Shown: positions 7,544 through 16,449 of the stretch, in pieces
Position numbering within the stretch: position 1 is the first letter of the stretch
Layout: each line of letters starts with the position of its first letter
The notes under the pieces: model-generated
What the model saw: only the letters and a program-made list of their open reading frames with translations
Database searches by the model: none
What the model was told of the DNA's origin: nothing
Source of the DNA: Sporosarcina limicola
GTDB lineage: Bacteria > Bacillota > Bacilli > Bacillales_A > Planococcaceae
Length of the DNA stretch: 47,850 bases
Direction: 5' to 3'
Assembly (NCBI RefSeq): GCF_014873855.1
Contig: NZ_JADBEL010000022.1
Span: 18,648 to 66,497, forward strand
Translations under genes and position numbers: made by a program

Positions 7544-8467
7544 ATGACATATCTTGTCCAAACAAATCAGCTTACAAAGGTATATGGAGGAAAAGAAGTT
7601 ATTTCCGCCGTCAATATGCATGTTAAAAAAGGAGAAATTTATGGTTTTTTAGGACCCAATGGCGCAGGGAAAACAACGATTATGAAAATGATAACAAATC
7701 TAATAAAACCAACGAGTGGTGACATCGAAATTTTCGGCGAAAAGTTAACAGATAAATCGTATGACGTTTTAAAAAGAATGGGCACAATTATTGAGTATCC
7801 TATTTTTTATGATAAGTTAACTGCAAAAGAAACATTAGATCTCCATTGTGAATATATGGGTTATTACGATAAAAAGGAAATCGATCATGTACTTAATCTA
7901 GTAAAATTACTAAATACAGATGGGAAGCCTGTGAAAGATTTTTCGCTTGGGATGAAACAACGATTAGGAATCGCACGTGCAATTATTACAAAACCTGAAT
8001 TACTTATTCTAGACGAGCCGATTAATGGCCTTGATCCAATGGGAATTAAGGAGCTTCGCGAATTATTTAAGGTGCTTTGTAAAGAATATGGAATTACGAT
8101 TATCATTTCTAGCCATATTTTGGGGGAAATCGAACAAATGGCGGACACCATTGGGGTGATTAATAACGGAAGATTAATAAGTGAAGTATCGATGGAAAAT
8201 ATAAATCATAGCCAAGTAGATTATATTGAAGTTATTGTAGATGATGGGAAGAAAGCAGCCTTTATTTTAGGGGATCAATTACATATAGCCAATTTCAAAC
8301 TAATCGATGACCACTGTATTCGTATATATGAATCATCCGTCTCACAAAAAATGATTTCAAAGGCATTGATTGAACAGGATATTGGTATTGAAGCCATCAG
8401 CAGGAAAACAAGTTCGTTAGAGGATTACTTCATGAAATTGATTAATGGAGGTGTGGTGAATGCTTAA
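7544..8467 (+). CDS. ABC transporter ATPase, BcrA/YcbN type
   Basis: A 307-residue nucleotide-binding subunit: Walker A GPNGAGKTT (37-45), signature SLGMKQRLG (134-142), Walker B LLILDEP (153-159) and switch histidine in ISSHILGEIEQMAD. The roughly 90-residue C-terminal domain is typical of the BcrA/NatA/LanF-type exporters. Such proteins with a small ABC-2 permease give immunity to bacitracin or lantibiotics, but the substrate here is unknown. The permease gene overlaps its end by 8 bases. Confidence 0.9.
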   Translation: MTYLVQTNQLTKVYGGKEVISAVNMHVKKGEIYGFLGPNGAGKTTIMKMITNLIKPTSGDIEIFGEKLTDKSYDVLKRMGTIIEYPIFYDKLTAKETLDLHCEYMGYYDKKEIDHVLNLVKLLNTDGKPVKDFSLGMKQRLGIARAIITKPELLILDEPINGLDPMGIKELRELFKVLCKEYGITIIISSHILGEIEQMADTIGVINNGRLISEVSMENINHSQVDYIEVIVDDGKKAAFILGDQLHIANFKLIDDHCIRIYESSVSQKMISKALIEQDIGIEAISRKTSSLEDYFMKLINGGVVNA

Positions 8468-9152
8468 TTTAATGCGGTTAGAAATAATTAAATTTAAATT
8501 AGGATCGTATATAAAAGGTGCAGTCATAGCAAATTTTGTGATAGTAGGCCTCATATTATCAATTATGTTCATTTCCAAATTCGAAGGAAGTACTGATTTT
8601 AATAATTACCAGGAAGTATTAACTATCATTGACTCCTCTGTCAGAGGCACATTTATTATCTTTGCTGCTACATTAATTGCCAAACTAATTATTGGCGAGT
8701 TTAAAAGCAAGACAATTACCACGTTATTTATGTATCCAATTAGTAGAAAGAAGTTGATTGCTGCAAAGCTAGCAATTATTATCCTTTTTACTTTCTGTGC
8801 CATTGTCATCACAAATTTGTTCGTTACAGCTGTCTTTTGTTTCATTAGCGAAAGTTTTCAATTACTTCCAGATACATTAACGGCCTCCATGATTACACAA
8901 CTTGTTCCTTCTGTTTTTATGAATGCAATTGCTGCATCAGGAATGTCCCTCGTTCCCCTATATTTCGGAATGAAAAAATACTCTGTACCAACGACGATTG
9001 TTTCTTCTATTTTAATCGTAATGGTTATTTCTTCGAATAACGGGGGTTTTTCATTAAATGATATTATTGTGATTCCAATAGCACTGGCGTTAATTGGGGT
9101 AGGTATTGCCTACTTAGCGATTCGAAATATTGAAAAGATAGATGTACACTAA
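8460..9152 (+). CDS. ABC-2 type permease subunit (YcbO-like)
   Basis: A 230-residue membrane protein with about six transmembrane segments (near 20-40, 60-80, 100-128, 150-170, 178-195, 200-220), the size and pattern of ABC-2 permeases that pair with BcrA-like ATPases. The cytosolic loop FKSKTITTLFMYPISRKKLI resembles the conserved loop in this group. It starts inside the ATPase gene with GGAGGTG upstream. Likely membrane half of a drug or peptide exporter. Confidence 0.82.
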   Translation: MLNLMRLEIIKFKLGSYIKGAVIANFVIVGLILSIMFISKFEGSTDFNNYQEVLTIIDSSVRGTFIIFAATLIAKLIIGEFKSKTITTLFMYPISRKKLIAAKLAIIILFTFCAIVITNLFVTAVFCFISESFQLLPDTLTASMITQLVPSVFMNAIAASGMSLVPLYFGMKKYSVPTTIVSSILIVMVISSNNGGFSLNDIIVIPIALALIGVGIAYLAIRNIEKIDVH

Positions 9153-9270
9153 TTAAGGCGGCAAGGCGAGTGGCTGGTATCAGTCACTCACACAACTCGA
9201 GTATGCGCACGAAATAGAGTTTATGCAAGGACAGGGGGAATGCTGATTATATAGTGGTCTATGCAGTAAA

Positions 9271-9312
9271 CCCCAAAAACGGATCTACCCAAAATGGTAG
9301 ATCCGTTTTTTT
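9271..9312. terminator. Bidirectional terminator shared by two converging exporter operons
   Basis: A perfect 15-bp stem (AAAAACGGATCTACC at 9275-9289 with 9296-9310) gives a T run on both strands. It ends the plus-strand BcrA-type operon and the minus-strand FtsX-type operon. The 120 bases before it (9153-9270) show no gene. Confidence 0.85.
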
Positions 9313-9321
9313 CAGTTCAGC

Positions 9322-11055
9322 CTATATACTCTCCTGCTTCAATGCATCAATAATAGTCTCTTTTTTCACTTTCGAGCTAGAATAGAGCATCGCAGCACCA
9401 ACAATAACAAATACTGCAGCAATCACATAACCAATAATCAGCCAAGGAAGTACAAACGCATAGTCAAAGCTATTCATCATTGATCTATGGATTAAATACA
9501 TCACAATAATACTAATCGGAAGCCCATACAGCAATGACTTAATTCCGTAAAAGATACTTTCATAGTTTATCATTTTATTAAAACCTGTTGGCGTCATCCC
9601 GACAGATTTCAGCATCGCGAATTCTCGTTTCCTTAGCGAAATACTTGTTGAAATCGTATTGAAAATATTCGCAATTGATATCGCCGTGATCAACAGGATA
9701 AAACCATAAATGAATACGGACATTAGCACAATCATTTGTTCATCCCGTTTTCTAGTTTGATACACATTGTGAACATAAATCCCGACCTCTTTCAACTCTT
9801 CAATTTCTTGTTGTGTCTTTAATGGATTGGTACTTTTCAATAAGAGCTTTGATCTAACTCGTGCATTATCTTTTTTGCTAATCAGTTGTTCCATAACTTG
9901 TTCAGAGACAATGATATCTAACATGGCTAATTCCCCATCTAAACGAACACCCATCGGCAACTGATCTGTCAATGCAGCGATTTCCACTTTGTCTACATAC
10001 GTTTCTTCTTCCGTTTCTCCATCTTCATAATGTAAATCAAGGCTATGGCCAACTTTTGTATGTATCGCTTTTGTTTCAACAAATTTACCTGTTTCCATAT
10101 CCTGATAGGGAACCGTATCAATCACAATTGCGGATACTTTTTTCGGATTTGTTAATTGTTCAAAATTTGCACCCACCTCTTTTGCATAGGCTTTTAGGTT
10201 CTCCTCATTTAATGAATGGATGATAATATCATAAGGTAATTTTCCGTTCTTAAGCATATCCTTATCTACTTTTGCCCTATTTCGCAATTCATCGGCAATC
10301 GAAGCTTCGGAGATGAATGAGGACAGACCCATTTCTTTCACGACATTATATTCCGTTACCCCCTCAAGGGAACCAATCGATTTGATCAACTGTTCATCTT
10401 TCCTAGTGTCTTCACCTTGCAATAATACTTGAATATCATAGTTCACACCGTCCTGCGAAAGTCCGAGTGCCTTTTTTAGGTTATCAGTTACAAATACGAC
10501 CGATAAAAACAACACAATGCTAATCACAAGTGAGAATACGGTTGCTTGGTATCTACGCCTGTTTCTTTTTAAATTTTTCAAGCCGATTTCCGCTTCAATT
10601 CCGAATAGCTTACGAACCATTTTTGATGTTTTTACCACTTTCCTTGTCAGCTTAACATCGGCTGTCTGTCGTATTGCATCAATTGCCGAGATTTTAGATG
10701 CTCTCTTTGCTGGAATATAAGTTGAAATGAAAATCGTTAACACTGAAACCGCGCAGGCAATCAAAATCGAGAACGGCGTCACAATAGCCGTTAACTTTTC
10801 AGCTATCCCTAAAGCATCTTGAATGATTGAGTTAATAAAATAAAAGGTAATCCCCATACCAGCAAGTCCACAAATGATTCCGATTGGTATGCTGATTAAC
10901 CCAATAACAGCACCCTCAAAAAACACTGACTTTTTCTTCTGCCTATTTGTAGCTCCGACACTTGAAAGCATTCCTAAATGTCGAGAACGTTCTGAGACAG
11001 AAATCGCGAAAGCATTGTAAATTAGCGAAACTGAACCCATAATAATGATTGCCAT
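9322..11055 (-). CDS. FtsX-type ABC permease, C-terminal two thirds (interrupted gene)
   Basis: A 577-residue piece that begins inside the first FtsX domain (SVSLIYNAFAISVSERSRHLGMLSSVGAT is the usual middle of that domain) and contains a large extracellular region (about 200-435) and a second FtsX domain (RKREFAMLKSVGMTPTGFNKMI). It is in the same frame as the piece at 11068-11919, separated by one TAG and four sense codons, so both belong to one permease of about 865 residues. Its internal ATG lacks a convincing ribosome binding site. Either a recent nonsense mutation, suppressed readthrough or a sequencing error. Confidence 0.75.
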   Translation of the reverse strand: MAIIIMGSVSLIYNAFAISVSERSRHLGMLSSVGATNRQKKKSVFFEGAVIGLISIPIGIICGLAGMGITFYFINSIIQDALGIAEKLTAIVTPFSILIACAVSVLTIFISTYIPAKRASKISAIDAIRQTADVKLTRKVVKTSKMVRKLFGIEAEIGLKNLKRNRRRYQATVFSLVISIVLFLSVVFVTDNLKKALGLSQDGVNYDIQVLLQGEDTRKDEQLIKSIGSLEGVTEYNVVKEMGLSSFISEASIADELRNRAKVDKDMLKNGKLPYDIIIHSLNEENLKAYAKEVGANFEQLTNPKKVSAIVIDTVPYQDMETGKFVETKAIHTKVGHSLDLHYEDGETEEETYVDKVEIAALTDQLPMGVRLDGELAMLDIIVSEQVMEQLISKKDNARVRSKLLLKSTNPLKTQQEIEELKEVGIYVHNVYQTRKRDEQMIVLMSVFIYGFILLITAISIANIFNTISTSISLRKREFAMLKSVGMTPTGFNKMINYESIFYGIKSLLYGLPISIIVMYLIHRSMMNSFDYAFVLPWLIIGYVIAAVFVIVGAAMLYSSSKVKKETIIDALKQESI

Positions 11056-11067
11056 AATGATTGCTAC

Positions 11068-11919
11068 CTATGAAAAAAGCGTCGTACGTAAGTCATCACT
11101 ACCAATCACTCCATAATAGCGTAGTAAATTATAATTATAGCTACATGATTCTATATTGTTCTTCTTTGCCAAATCTTCTGCGTGAGCAAGCAAAGAATTA
11201 TTAACTTTTTTAAATACGACTGCCGCATGAACCGTATCTTCTACACCTATTAAACTTTCATCCACATATGAAAGTATTGTATACCCCGGTGCCCATGCTG
11301 GTTCCCACATAGGCCGTTTTATGGTGCCCACAATCGTGTAGTTTACAGTTTTTTCATTTTTTAAAACTTCGGTAATTTCCCCATTTTCCATTTGCAATGA
11401 AACACCCTGCTGAAATGGATCCTCCCCGTCAGTTGTGAAACGATCACCAACGCCAAGTGTTACTGTATCGCCTATTTCGTAAACAACTTTAGCATTCAAC
11501 GCAATGTCCTCCGAAATAACTACTTCATTGGCTGCTTGTGGGAATCGCCCCTTACTGAGTACAATCGGAAAGTTTTCAAAACCTTGCGTATTATATTCTT
11601 TGATAAATAAATAGGGCTTGTTATCATTTTGACTACCTTCCAACTGTGCAAAGCCAAGATCCCTAGATATAATAAGTTCTTTTGTTGCTTCATCATTTTT
11701 AATCGCTTCAAGCTGCTCTTTATCTACATCCATATACAGAACATGCCATTCTCCATTGTCTGCGATTGACTGTCTTTGCATTAAATCCAAAAAGGAAACA
11801 GCTATCGTCGCAACAGCTGTCAACATGGCAACAGAAATAACGACGCCAATAATCGTTACGAGTGTTCTACGCTTATTCTGCCTTAAATGCCTAAGCGTAA
11901 GTTTATTGACGATGTTCAT
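11068..11919 (-). CDS. FtsX-type ABC permease, N-terminal part ending at an in-frame amber codon
   Basis: A 283-residue piece with the first transmembrane helix (about residues 18-42) and a MacB-like extracellular domain up to about 265. It ends ...RTTLFS then TAG (11068-11070), after which the same frame continues GTA GCA ATC ATT ATG into the downstream piece. Its ATG overlaps the TGA of the ATPase gene in ATGA. A single base change (for example TTG to TAG) would explain the split. Without the remaining membrane helices this product alone should not transport. Confidence 0.75.
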   Translation of the reverse strand: MNIVNKLTLRHLRQNKRRTLVTIIGVVISVAMLTAVATIAVSFLDLMQRQSIADNGEWHVLYMDVDKEQLEAIKNDEATKELIISRDLGFAQLEGSQNDNKPYLFIKEYNTQGFENFPIVLSKGRFPQAANEVVISEDIALNAKVVYEIGDTVTLGVGDRFTTDGEDPFQQGVSLQMENGEITEVLKNEKTVNYTIVGTIKRPMWEPAWAPGYTILSYVDESLIGVEDTVHAAVVFKKVNNSLLAHAEDLAKKNNIESCSYNYNLLRYYGVIGSDDLRTTLFS

Positions 11920-12599
11920 GGACGAATCACCTCATCCTTGGCAATCCTTCCATCCTTAATGGTAATAATTCTGTCAGCCTGAAGCGCAATCCGTTCATCA
12001 TGAGTAATGATGATTAGTGTTTGATTATAGTTTTTATTAAACATTTTAAGCAAATCAATGATTTCCTTACTATTTTCACTATCTAAATTACCTGTTGGCT
12101 CGTCTGCCAGCATAAGAGCGGGATTACTAATGAGCGCTCTACCGATTGAGACTCTTTGCTGTTGCCCACCGGAAAGCTGATTAGGTAGATGATTTAAGCG
12201 GCTTTGTAGATTTAACGTTTTCACAATTTCACCAAGTTGCTTTTTGTCCACTTTATGTTCATCAAGTAATACTGGCAGCGTAATATTCTCTTCAACCGTT
12301 AGTACCGGAATGAGATTGTAAAACTGATAAATCAAGCCGATTTGTCTGCGTCTAAAAATTGCTAACTGGGTTTCATTCAGATTATAGATGTCCGTGTTGT
12401 CAACGAATACCTTCCCGCTTGTCGGTTTATCTACCCCACCAAGCATATGAAGAAGCGTTGATTTCCCTGAACCTGAGGGGCCAATAATCGCAACAAATTC
12501 CCCTTTTTTTATCGTCAGCGAAACATCGTCAAGCGCCTTTACTGCCGTTTCACCTTTTCCATATAGTTTAGACAGATGATCGATTTTTAAAATATCCAC
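11916..12599 (-). CDS. ABC transporter ATPase, MacB/LolD type
   Basis: A 227-residue ATPase with Walker A GPSGSGKST, Q loop QFYNLIPVLTV, signature LSGGQQQRVSIGRAL, Walker B ALMLADEPTGNLD and switch ITHDERIA. This group pairs with FtsX-domain permeases and, next to a two-component system, usually handles antimicrobial peptides or cell-envelope stress. Start is GTG at 12599 with GGAGG seven bases upstream. The promoter with four 11-bp-spaced half-sites is at 12633-12686. Confidence 0.92.
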   Translation of the reverse strand: MDILKIDHLSKLYGKGETAVKALDDVSLTIKKGEFVAIIGPSGSGKSTLLHMLGGVDKPTSGKVFVDNTDIYNLNETQLAIFRRRQIGLIYQFYNLIPVLTVEENITLPVLLDEHKVDKKQLGEIVKTLNLQSRLNHLPNQLSGGQQQRVSIGRALISNPALMLADEPTGNLDSENSKEIIDLLKMFNKNYNQTLIIITHDERIALQADRIITIKDGRIAKDEVIRP

Positions 12600-12632
12600 T
12601 GTAAAACCTCCATTAATTTTGGTAATGGATTC

Positions 12633-12686
12633 AGCATACCTGTTTGATATGACTTTCTAGTGACTGTAAAATGACAGTTTAGTCAC
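12633..12686 (-). promoter_or_regulatory. Response-regulator-type operator and promoter of the FtsX exporter
   Basis: On the plus strand TGAC at 12650, 12661 and 12672 and TCAC at 12683 are each exactly 11 bp apart, the pitch used by OmpR-family regulators. On the coding (minus) strand a TATGCT -10 box (12633-12638) lies 11 bases past the last half-site, and the half-sites replace a normal -35. The two-component genes sit directly upstream, so they are the likely regulator. Confidence 0.65.
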
Positions 12687-12692
12687 TTAAGG

Positions 12693-13694
12693 TTAGATGG
12701 CTGGCTTGTAAAACTTTATCCGAAACTGCGTGCCTTCTCCTTCTTCACTCTTAACTTCGATATCTCCACTTTGGCTTGTGATAATACTATGGGCCAAAGC
12801 GAGTCCAATTCCAATGCTATCTTCGCTTGCATTCTTGCCTTTATAAAATCTTTTAAATAGATAAGGCATATCTTCTCTCGGGATTCCTTTTCCGTTATCT
12901 ATAATGAGTACCTCAGTAAACAATGCGTTTTCTGAAAATGAAATCGTGATTACACCGCCCTCATGGGTATGCTCAACACAATTTTTTATAATATTAATCA
13001 ATGCTTCTGCTGTCCAATTTAGATCACCAAAAAAAGAGACTTTTTCTTCACCTTTTACCGAAACCGTTTGCGCTTTGATGTCCATTGGAATATGGAAAGG
13101 TTCCAATGATTTTTGAATTAGCTTTCCTACTACTATGCAATCCTTTTTGAACGGAACGGTACCGGCATCTATTTTTGATAGCTTTAATAAAGAAGTTACG
13201 AGCCATTCTGTTCGCTCAAGTTGTACATGAATCGTATTTGTGAATTCCGTTCTTTTCAATGCGGGTAGTTCGGCATCACTTAGCAAATCTGCCATCATCA
13301 TCATTGAGGTAAGTGGGGTTTTAAGCTGGTGGGATATATCCGAAATTGCATCTGTGAGTCGGATTTTATCTTCTTGCAAAAGCAGGCTCTGCTCTGATAG
13401 CATGATCGTCACTTTATAAATGTGGCTTTTCAAGATACTGAGCTCGCCTTCCTGATTATCTCGAACATCAAGCGAATACTCACCATTACTAATTTGACGC
13501 AAGTAGCCAGATAATTTTTCTATTTCCCGGTATCTCCAGTTCGTAAATAAAAAACTGGATGCGATTAGTAAAGCGGAAGTGATAAACGTGAACACTGCGG
13601 CAATGGTCGAAAAGAAAGCCACAACAACTGCACCCACTAAACTTAGTGTACACATCGTTACTATTAAAATCCTGATTTCTCGATTACGCAGCAT
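12693..13694 (-). CDS. Sensor histidine kinase, two closely spaced membrane helices
   Basis: A 333-residue kinase with two transmembrane helices within the first 55 residues and almost no extracellular loop, then a HAMP-like linker, HisKA box DISHQLKTPLTS (H122) and HATPase_c (NIIKNCVEHT, DNGKGIP, SIGIGLALA). The layout resembles BceS-type intramembrane sensors that detect the state of a partner ABC transporter. A GTG at 13703 overlaps the ribosome binding site AAGGTGG; ATG 13694 is a better start and leaves one base after the regulator stop. Confidence 0.87.
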   Translation of the reverse strand: MLRNREIRILIVTMCTLSLVGAVVVAFFSTIAAVFTFITSALLIASSFLFTNWRYREIEKLSGYLRQISNGEYSLDVRDNQEGELSILKSHIYKVTIMLSEQSLLLQEDKIRLTDAISDISHQLKTPLTSMMMMADLLSDAELPALKRTEFTNTIHVQLERTEWLVTSLLKLSKIDAGTVPFKKDCIVVGKLIQKSLEPFHIPMDIKAQTVSVKGEEKVSFFGDLNWTAEALINIIKNCVEHTHEGGVITISFSENALFTEVLIIDNGKGIPREDMPYLFKRFYKGKNASEDSIGIGLALAHSIITSQSGDIEVKSEEGEGTQFRIKFYKPAI

Positions 13695-13695
13695 G

Positions 13696-14373
13696 TCAAT
13701 CACCCACCTTATAGCCTAATCCACGCACTGTTTTAATAATCGTCGGCTTTTGCGGATTATCCTCTACTTTTTCGCGAAGTCTTTTTATGTAAACAGTTAA
13801 CGTATTATCATTCACGAAATCTCCTGCTACATCCCAAATCTGTTCTAACAGTTGATTTCTTGAAAGAACCTGTCCACTATGATTGGCAAAGATGAGCAAT
13901 AAACGATACTCCAATGCAGTCAACGTAATTTCACCGCCATTTTTATAAACCTTTCCTTGGAGCGTATTAATTTGTACAGTGTCTATTTCAATCACTGCGC
14001 TGGTCTGTTTATCGTATCGACGTAAAACCGATTTGATCCTTGAAAGAAGTTCACGAATGCGAAATGGTTTTGTTATATAATCGTCTGCCCCCATGTCCAG
14101 CCCCATAACAACATTCACCTCATCATCAATTGCCGTTAAAAAAATGACCGGAATATCACTTTGCGCTTTAACAATCTTACATAATTCATATCCACTTCCA
14201 TCCGGCAGTGATAAATCGAATAGGCATAAAGAGATTTGATCTAGTTCTTCAGCTAATACCTTTTTAGCAGAGGCAACATCATAGCAAAGAATCGTGGAAT
14301 AATGATCTTGTTGCAACGAATATTCAAGTCCAGATGCGATTGTTTTATCATCTTCCACAAGTAGTAGTTTCAT
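13696..14373 (-). CDS. OmpR-family response regulator
   Basis: A 225-residue regulator: receiver domain with D8/D9 (LVEDDK), phosphoacceptor D53 (LFDLSLPDG), lysine in ITKPF, and a winged-helix output domain (LTALEYRLLLIF; LTVYIKRLREKVEDNP; TVRGLGYKVGD). It is first in the operon with the kinase and probably binds the 11-bp-phased sites before the ATPase gene. Divergent from cysK across 206 bases. Confidence 0.9.
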   Translation of the reverse strand: MKLLLVEDDKTIASGLEYSLQQDHYSTILCYDVASAKKVLAEELDQISLCLFDLSLPDGSGYELCKIVKAQSDIPVIFLTAIDDEVNVVMGLDMGADDYITKPFRIRELLSRIKSVLRRYDKQTSAVIEIDTVQINTLQGKVYKNGGEITLTALEYRLLLIFANHSGQVLSRNQLLEQIWDVAGDFVNDNTLTVYIKRLREKVEDNPQKPTIIKTVRGLGYKVGD

Positions 14374-14410
14374 CTGATGATCATCCTAACTCTATTTTAC
14401 TGTTTAGTAC

Positions 14411-14439
14411 ATCATATTTCATTCACACCATTTCTCCAA
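14411..14439 (-). promoter_or_regulatory. Sigma-A promoter of the second two-component operon
   Basis: On the minus strand TTGGAG (14434-14439), a 17-base spacer and TATGAT (14411-14416). A 17-base near-palindrome, AGCGTGAATTCAGCGCT (14459-14475), lies just upstream between the divergent genes and could be an operator. Confidence 0.5.
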
Positions 14440-14540
14440 CAATTTCAGTAAGGTATAAGCGTGAATTCAGCGCTACAAGCTCATTTGAGATAAAATATTT
14501 AAATCCCTTGTAATTCAGTATGTATTGTCAGGATTAAATC

Positions 14541-14549
14541 TGGTATACT
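14541..14549 (+). promoter_or_regulatory. Extended -10 promoter of the cysteine synthase gene
   Basis: TGGTATACT (14541-14549) is an extended -10 element. No good -35 stands 17 bases upstream (TGTATT), which could mean an activator is needed. Confidence 0.45.
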
Positions 14550-14588
14550 TCATTTATCCAACTAAAAAAAATAGAAAGGATGAGTATT

Positions 14589-15518
14589 TTGCGCGTTGTG
14601 AATACGATCGCGGAACTAATCGGCAACACGCCGCTTGTAAAGTTAAATAGGCTCCCCGATCAAAATGGTGCGGAAGTGTATGTGAAACTAGAATATTTCA
14701 ATCCAAGTCGCAGCGTTAAGGACCGTGCTGCATACAATATGATTATCGAAGCGGAAAAGGCAGGATTATTGACTGAAGGTGACACCATTATCGAACCGAC
14801 GTCTGGAAATACAGGAATCGGGATTGCGATGAATGCCGCCGCCACAGGGTATAAAACAATTATTGTCATGCCTGACTCAGCCACAATCGAAAGGATAAAC
14901 ATTTTAAAAGCATACGGCGCTAAAGTCGTATTGACGCCAAGCGACGAAAAAATGCCGGGTGCAATTAAGAAAGCACAGGAAATCGCAGCCACGATTCCGA
15001 ATAGCTTCATCCCGATGCAGTTTGAAAACAAAGCCAATCCCGACATACATCGGACAACAACCGCACCGGAAATCATCGATGCACTCGAATCAGTCGAAAA
15101 AAAACTGGCCGCATTCGTCGGAACTTCTGGTACTGGTGGGACGATTACAGGGACCGGAGAGGCATTGAAGGAATATGATTCGTCTATCACCGTTCACGTC
15201 GTCGAACCGGCTGGCTCCCCCGTCCTATCCGGCGGCCAACCAGGGAAACATAAACTTGTCGGAACGAGTCCCGGGTTCATCCCCCCGATTTTGAATACGT
15301 CCATCTATGATGAGATTTTCAGAATCGAAGACGATGAGGCCTATGATACTGTACGAAAGTTGGCTTCCCTCGAAGGAATCCTGCTCGGTCCTTCTGGCGG
15401 TGCATCCGTCTTCGCAGCATTACAAGTAGCAAAGCGCCTGACTCCCGATCAAACGGTTGTCTGCATCGCACCTGATAACGGAGAACGCTACTTATCCAGT
15501 GATTTATTTCAGTATTGA
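14589..15518 (+). CDS. cysK: Cysteine synthase (O-acetylserine sulfhydrylase)
   Basis: A 309-residue PLP enzyme of fold type II. The Schiff-base lysine is K44 in NPSRSVKDR (usually NPGGSVKDR), followed by the substrate loop PTSGNTGIG and the phosphate-binding GTSGTGGTITGTG. It makes cysteine from O-acetylserine and sulfide. The first ATG (14580) touches the AGAAAGG ribosome binding site, so TTG 14589 with proper spacing is preferred. Downstream genes encode an SsuBCA-like importer, suggesting shared use in sulfur acquisition. It is probably a second copy, since cysK normally lies elsewhere in Bacillales. Confidence 0.88.
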   Translation: MRVVNTIAELIGNTPLVKLNRLPDQNGAEVYVKLEYFNPSRSVKDRAAYNMIIEAEKAGLLTEGDTIIEPTSGNTGIGIAMNAAATGYKTIIVMPDSATIERINILKAYGAKVVLTPSDEKMPGAIKKAQEIAATIPNSFIPMQFENKANPDIHRTTTAPEIIDALESVEKKLAAFVGTSGTGGTITGTGEALKEYDSSITVHVVEPAGSPVLSGGQPGKHKLVGTSPGFIPPILNTSIYDEIFRIEDDEAYDTVRKLASLEGILLGPSGGASVFAALQVAKRLTPDQTVVCIAPDNGERYLSSDLFQY

Positions 15519-15606
15519 CGGATTGATACAGAGGACTTTTTTGTTTCTCTGTACTTCTCAGCATTTAATTCCGACTAAACCAATTTGATAAATTAGAGGT
15601 GAAAAA

Positions 15607-16449
15607 ATGTATCTTTCAATCGATGGTATCCAAAAAAGTTTTATTGGCGAAAACAAGCAACCAGTCACCGTATTGGACAATATCAACATCGAAATCGACA
15701 AAGGAAGTTTTGTTTCAATCGTAGGTCCGTCCGGTTGCGGCAAATCAACATTGCTCTATATCATCGCCGGATTGGAGAAAGCCGATCAGGGTAGCATCCG
15801 TATTTCAGGGAAAGTAGTCAAAAATCCTGGTCCTGACCGAGTAGTCGTTTTTCAGGAAGCTGGTCTGTTTCCATGGCTCACCGTACTCGAAAATGTGACA
15901 TACGGGTTGCTTATAAAAAAAATTCCGAAAAAAAAGGCAGAAGCAAAGGCAATCGACATTTTAAAAATGGTTCACCTCAGCAACTATATCAATTCATACC
16001 CACACCAGCTTTCAGGAGGCATGAAGCAACGTGTCTCGATTGCGCGCGCCCTAGTCATGGAACCGGATATTCTACTCATGGATGAACCATTCTCCGCACT
16101 CGATGAGCAGACAAGAATGGTACTGCATAAAGAATTGATGGACATTTGGAAAAAAACGAAAGTAACCATCTTTTTCGTCACTCATAATATTCGGGAAGCA
16201 GTTCTTTTGTCGGAAACAGTAATCGTGTTCGCGACTCGTCCGGGGAAAATCAAGGAAGTCATCGTTGTACCCACAACGGGTGACGGAATTACGACGGATA
16301 GCGTGACGCTGCATACGGAACAACGAATTCTTGCCATTTTGGAAGAGGAAATCGAGAAAGTGTTGAAGGAGGAGATGGGTGATGACTACAGCTTTAAGAC
16401 GAATCATCTTCATCGCAATGATAGCGGCGATTTGGGAAGTCACATCTAG
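15607..16449 (+). CDS. ABC importer ATPase, SsuB/TauB/NrtD type
   Basis: A 280-residue ATPase: Walker A GPSGCGKST (40-48), signature LSGGMKQRVSIARAL (135-149), Walker B ILLMDEPFSALD and VTHNIREAV. Proteins of this group power uptake of sulfonates, taurine, nitrate or thiamine precursors. The last 23 residues overlap the permease gene by 71 bases, unusually long, and look unlike the family end, so the native stop may have been lost by a small indel. Ribosome binding site AGAGGTG. Confidence 0.88.
   Translation: MYLSIDGIQKSFIGENKQPVTVLDNINIEIDKGSFVSIVGPSGCGKSTLLYIIAGLEKADQGSIRISGKVVKNPGPDRVVVFQEAGLFPWLTVLENVTYGLLIKKIPKKKAEAKAIDILKMVHLSNYINSYPHQLSGGMKQRVSIARALVMEPDILLMDEPFSALDEQTRMVLHKELMDIWKKTKVTIFFVTHNIREAVLLSETVIVFATRPGKIKEVIVVPTTGDGITTDSVTLHTEQRILAILEEEIEKVLKEEMGDDYSFKTNHLHRNDSGDLGSHI

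Noticed and set aside
14660..15190. 176-residue minus-strand frame inside cysK
   Set aside because: Antisense shadow of a clear cysteine synthase gene; codon pattern follows the sense gene.
15519..15606. S-box or other sulfur riboswitch before the importer
   Set aside because: The 88-base gap is too short and lacks the conserved S-box stems.
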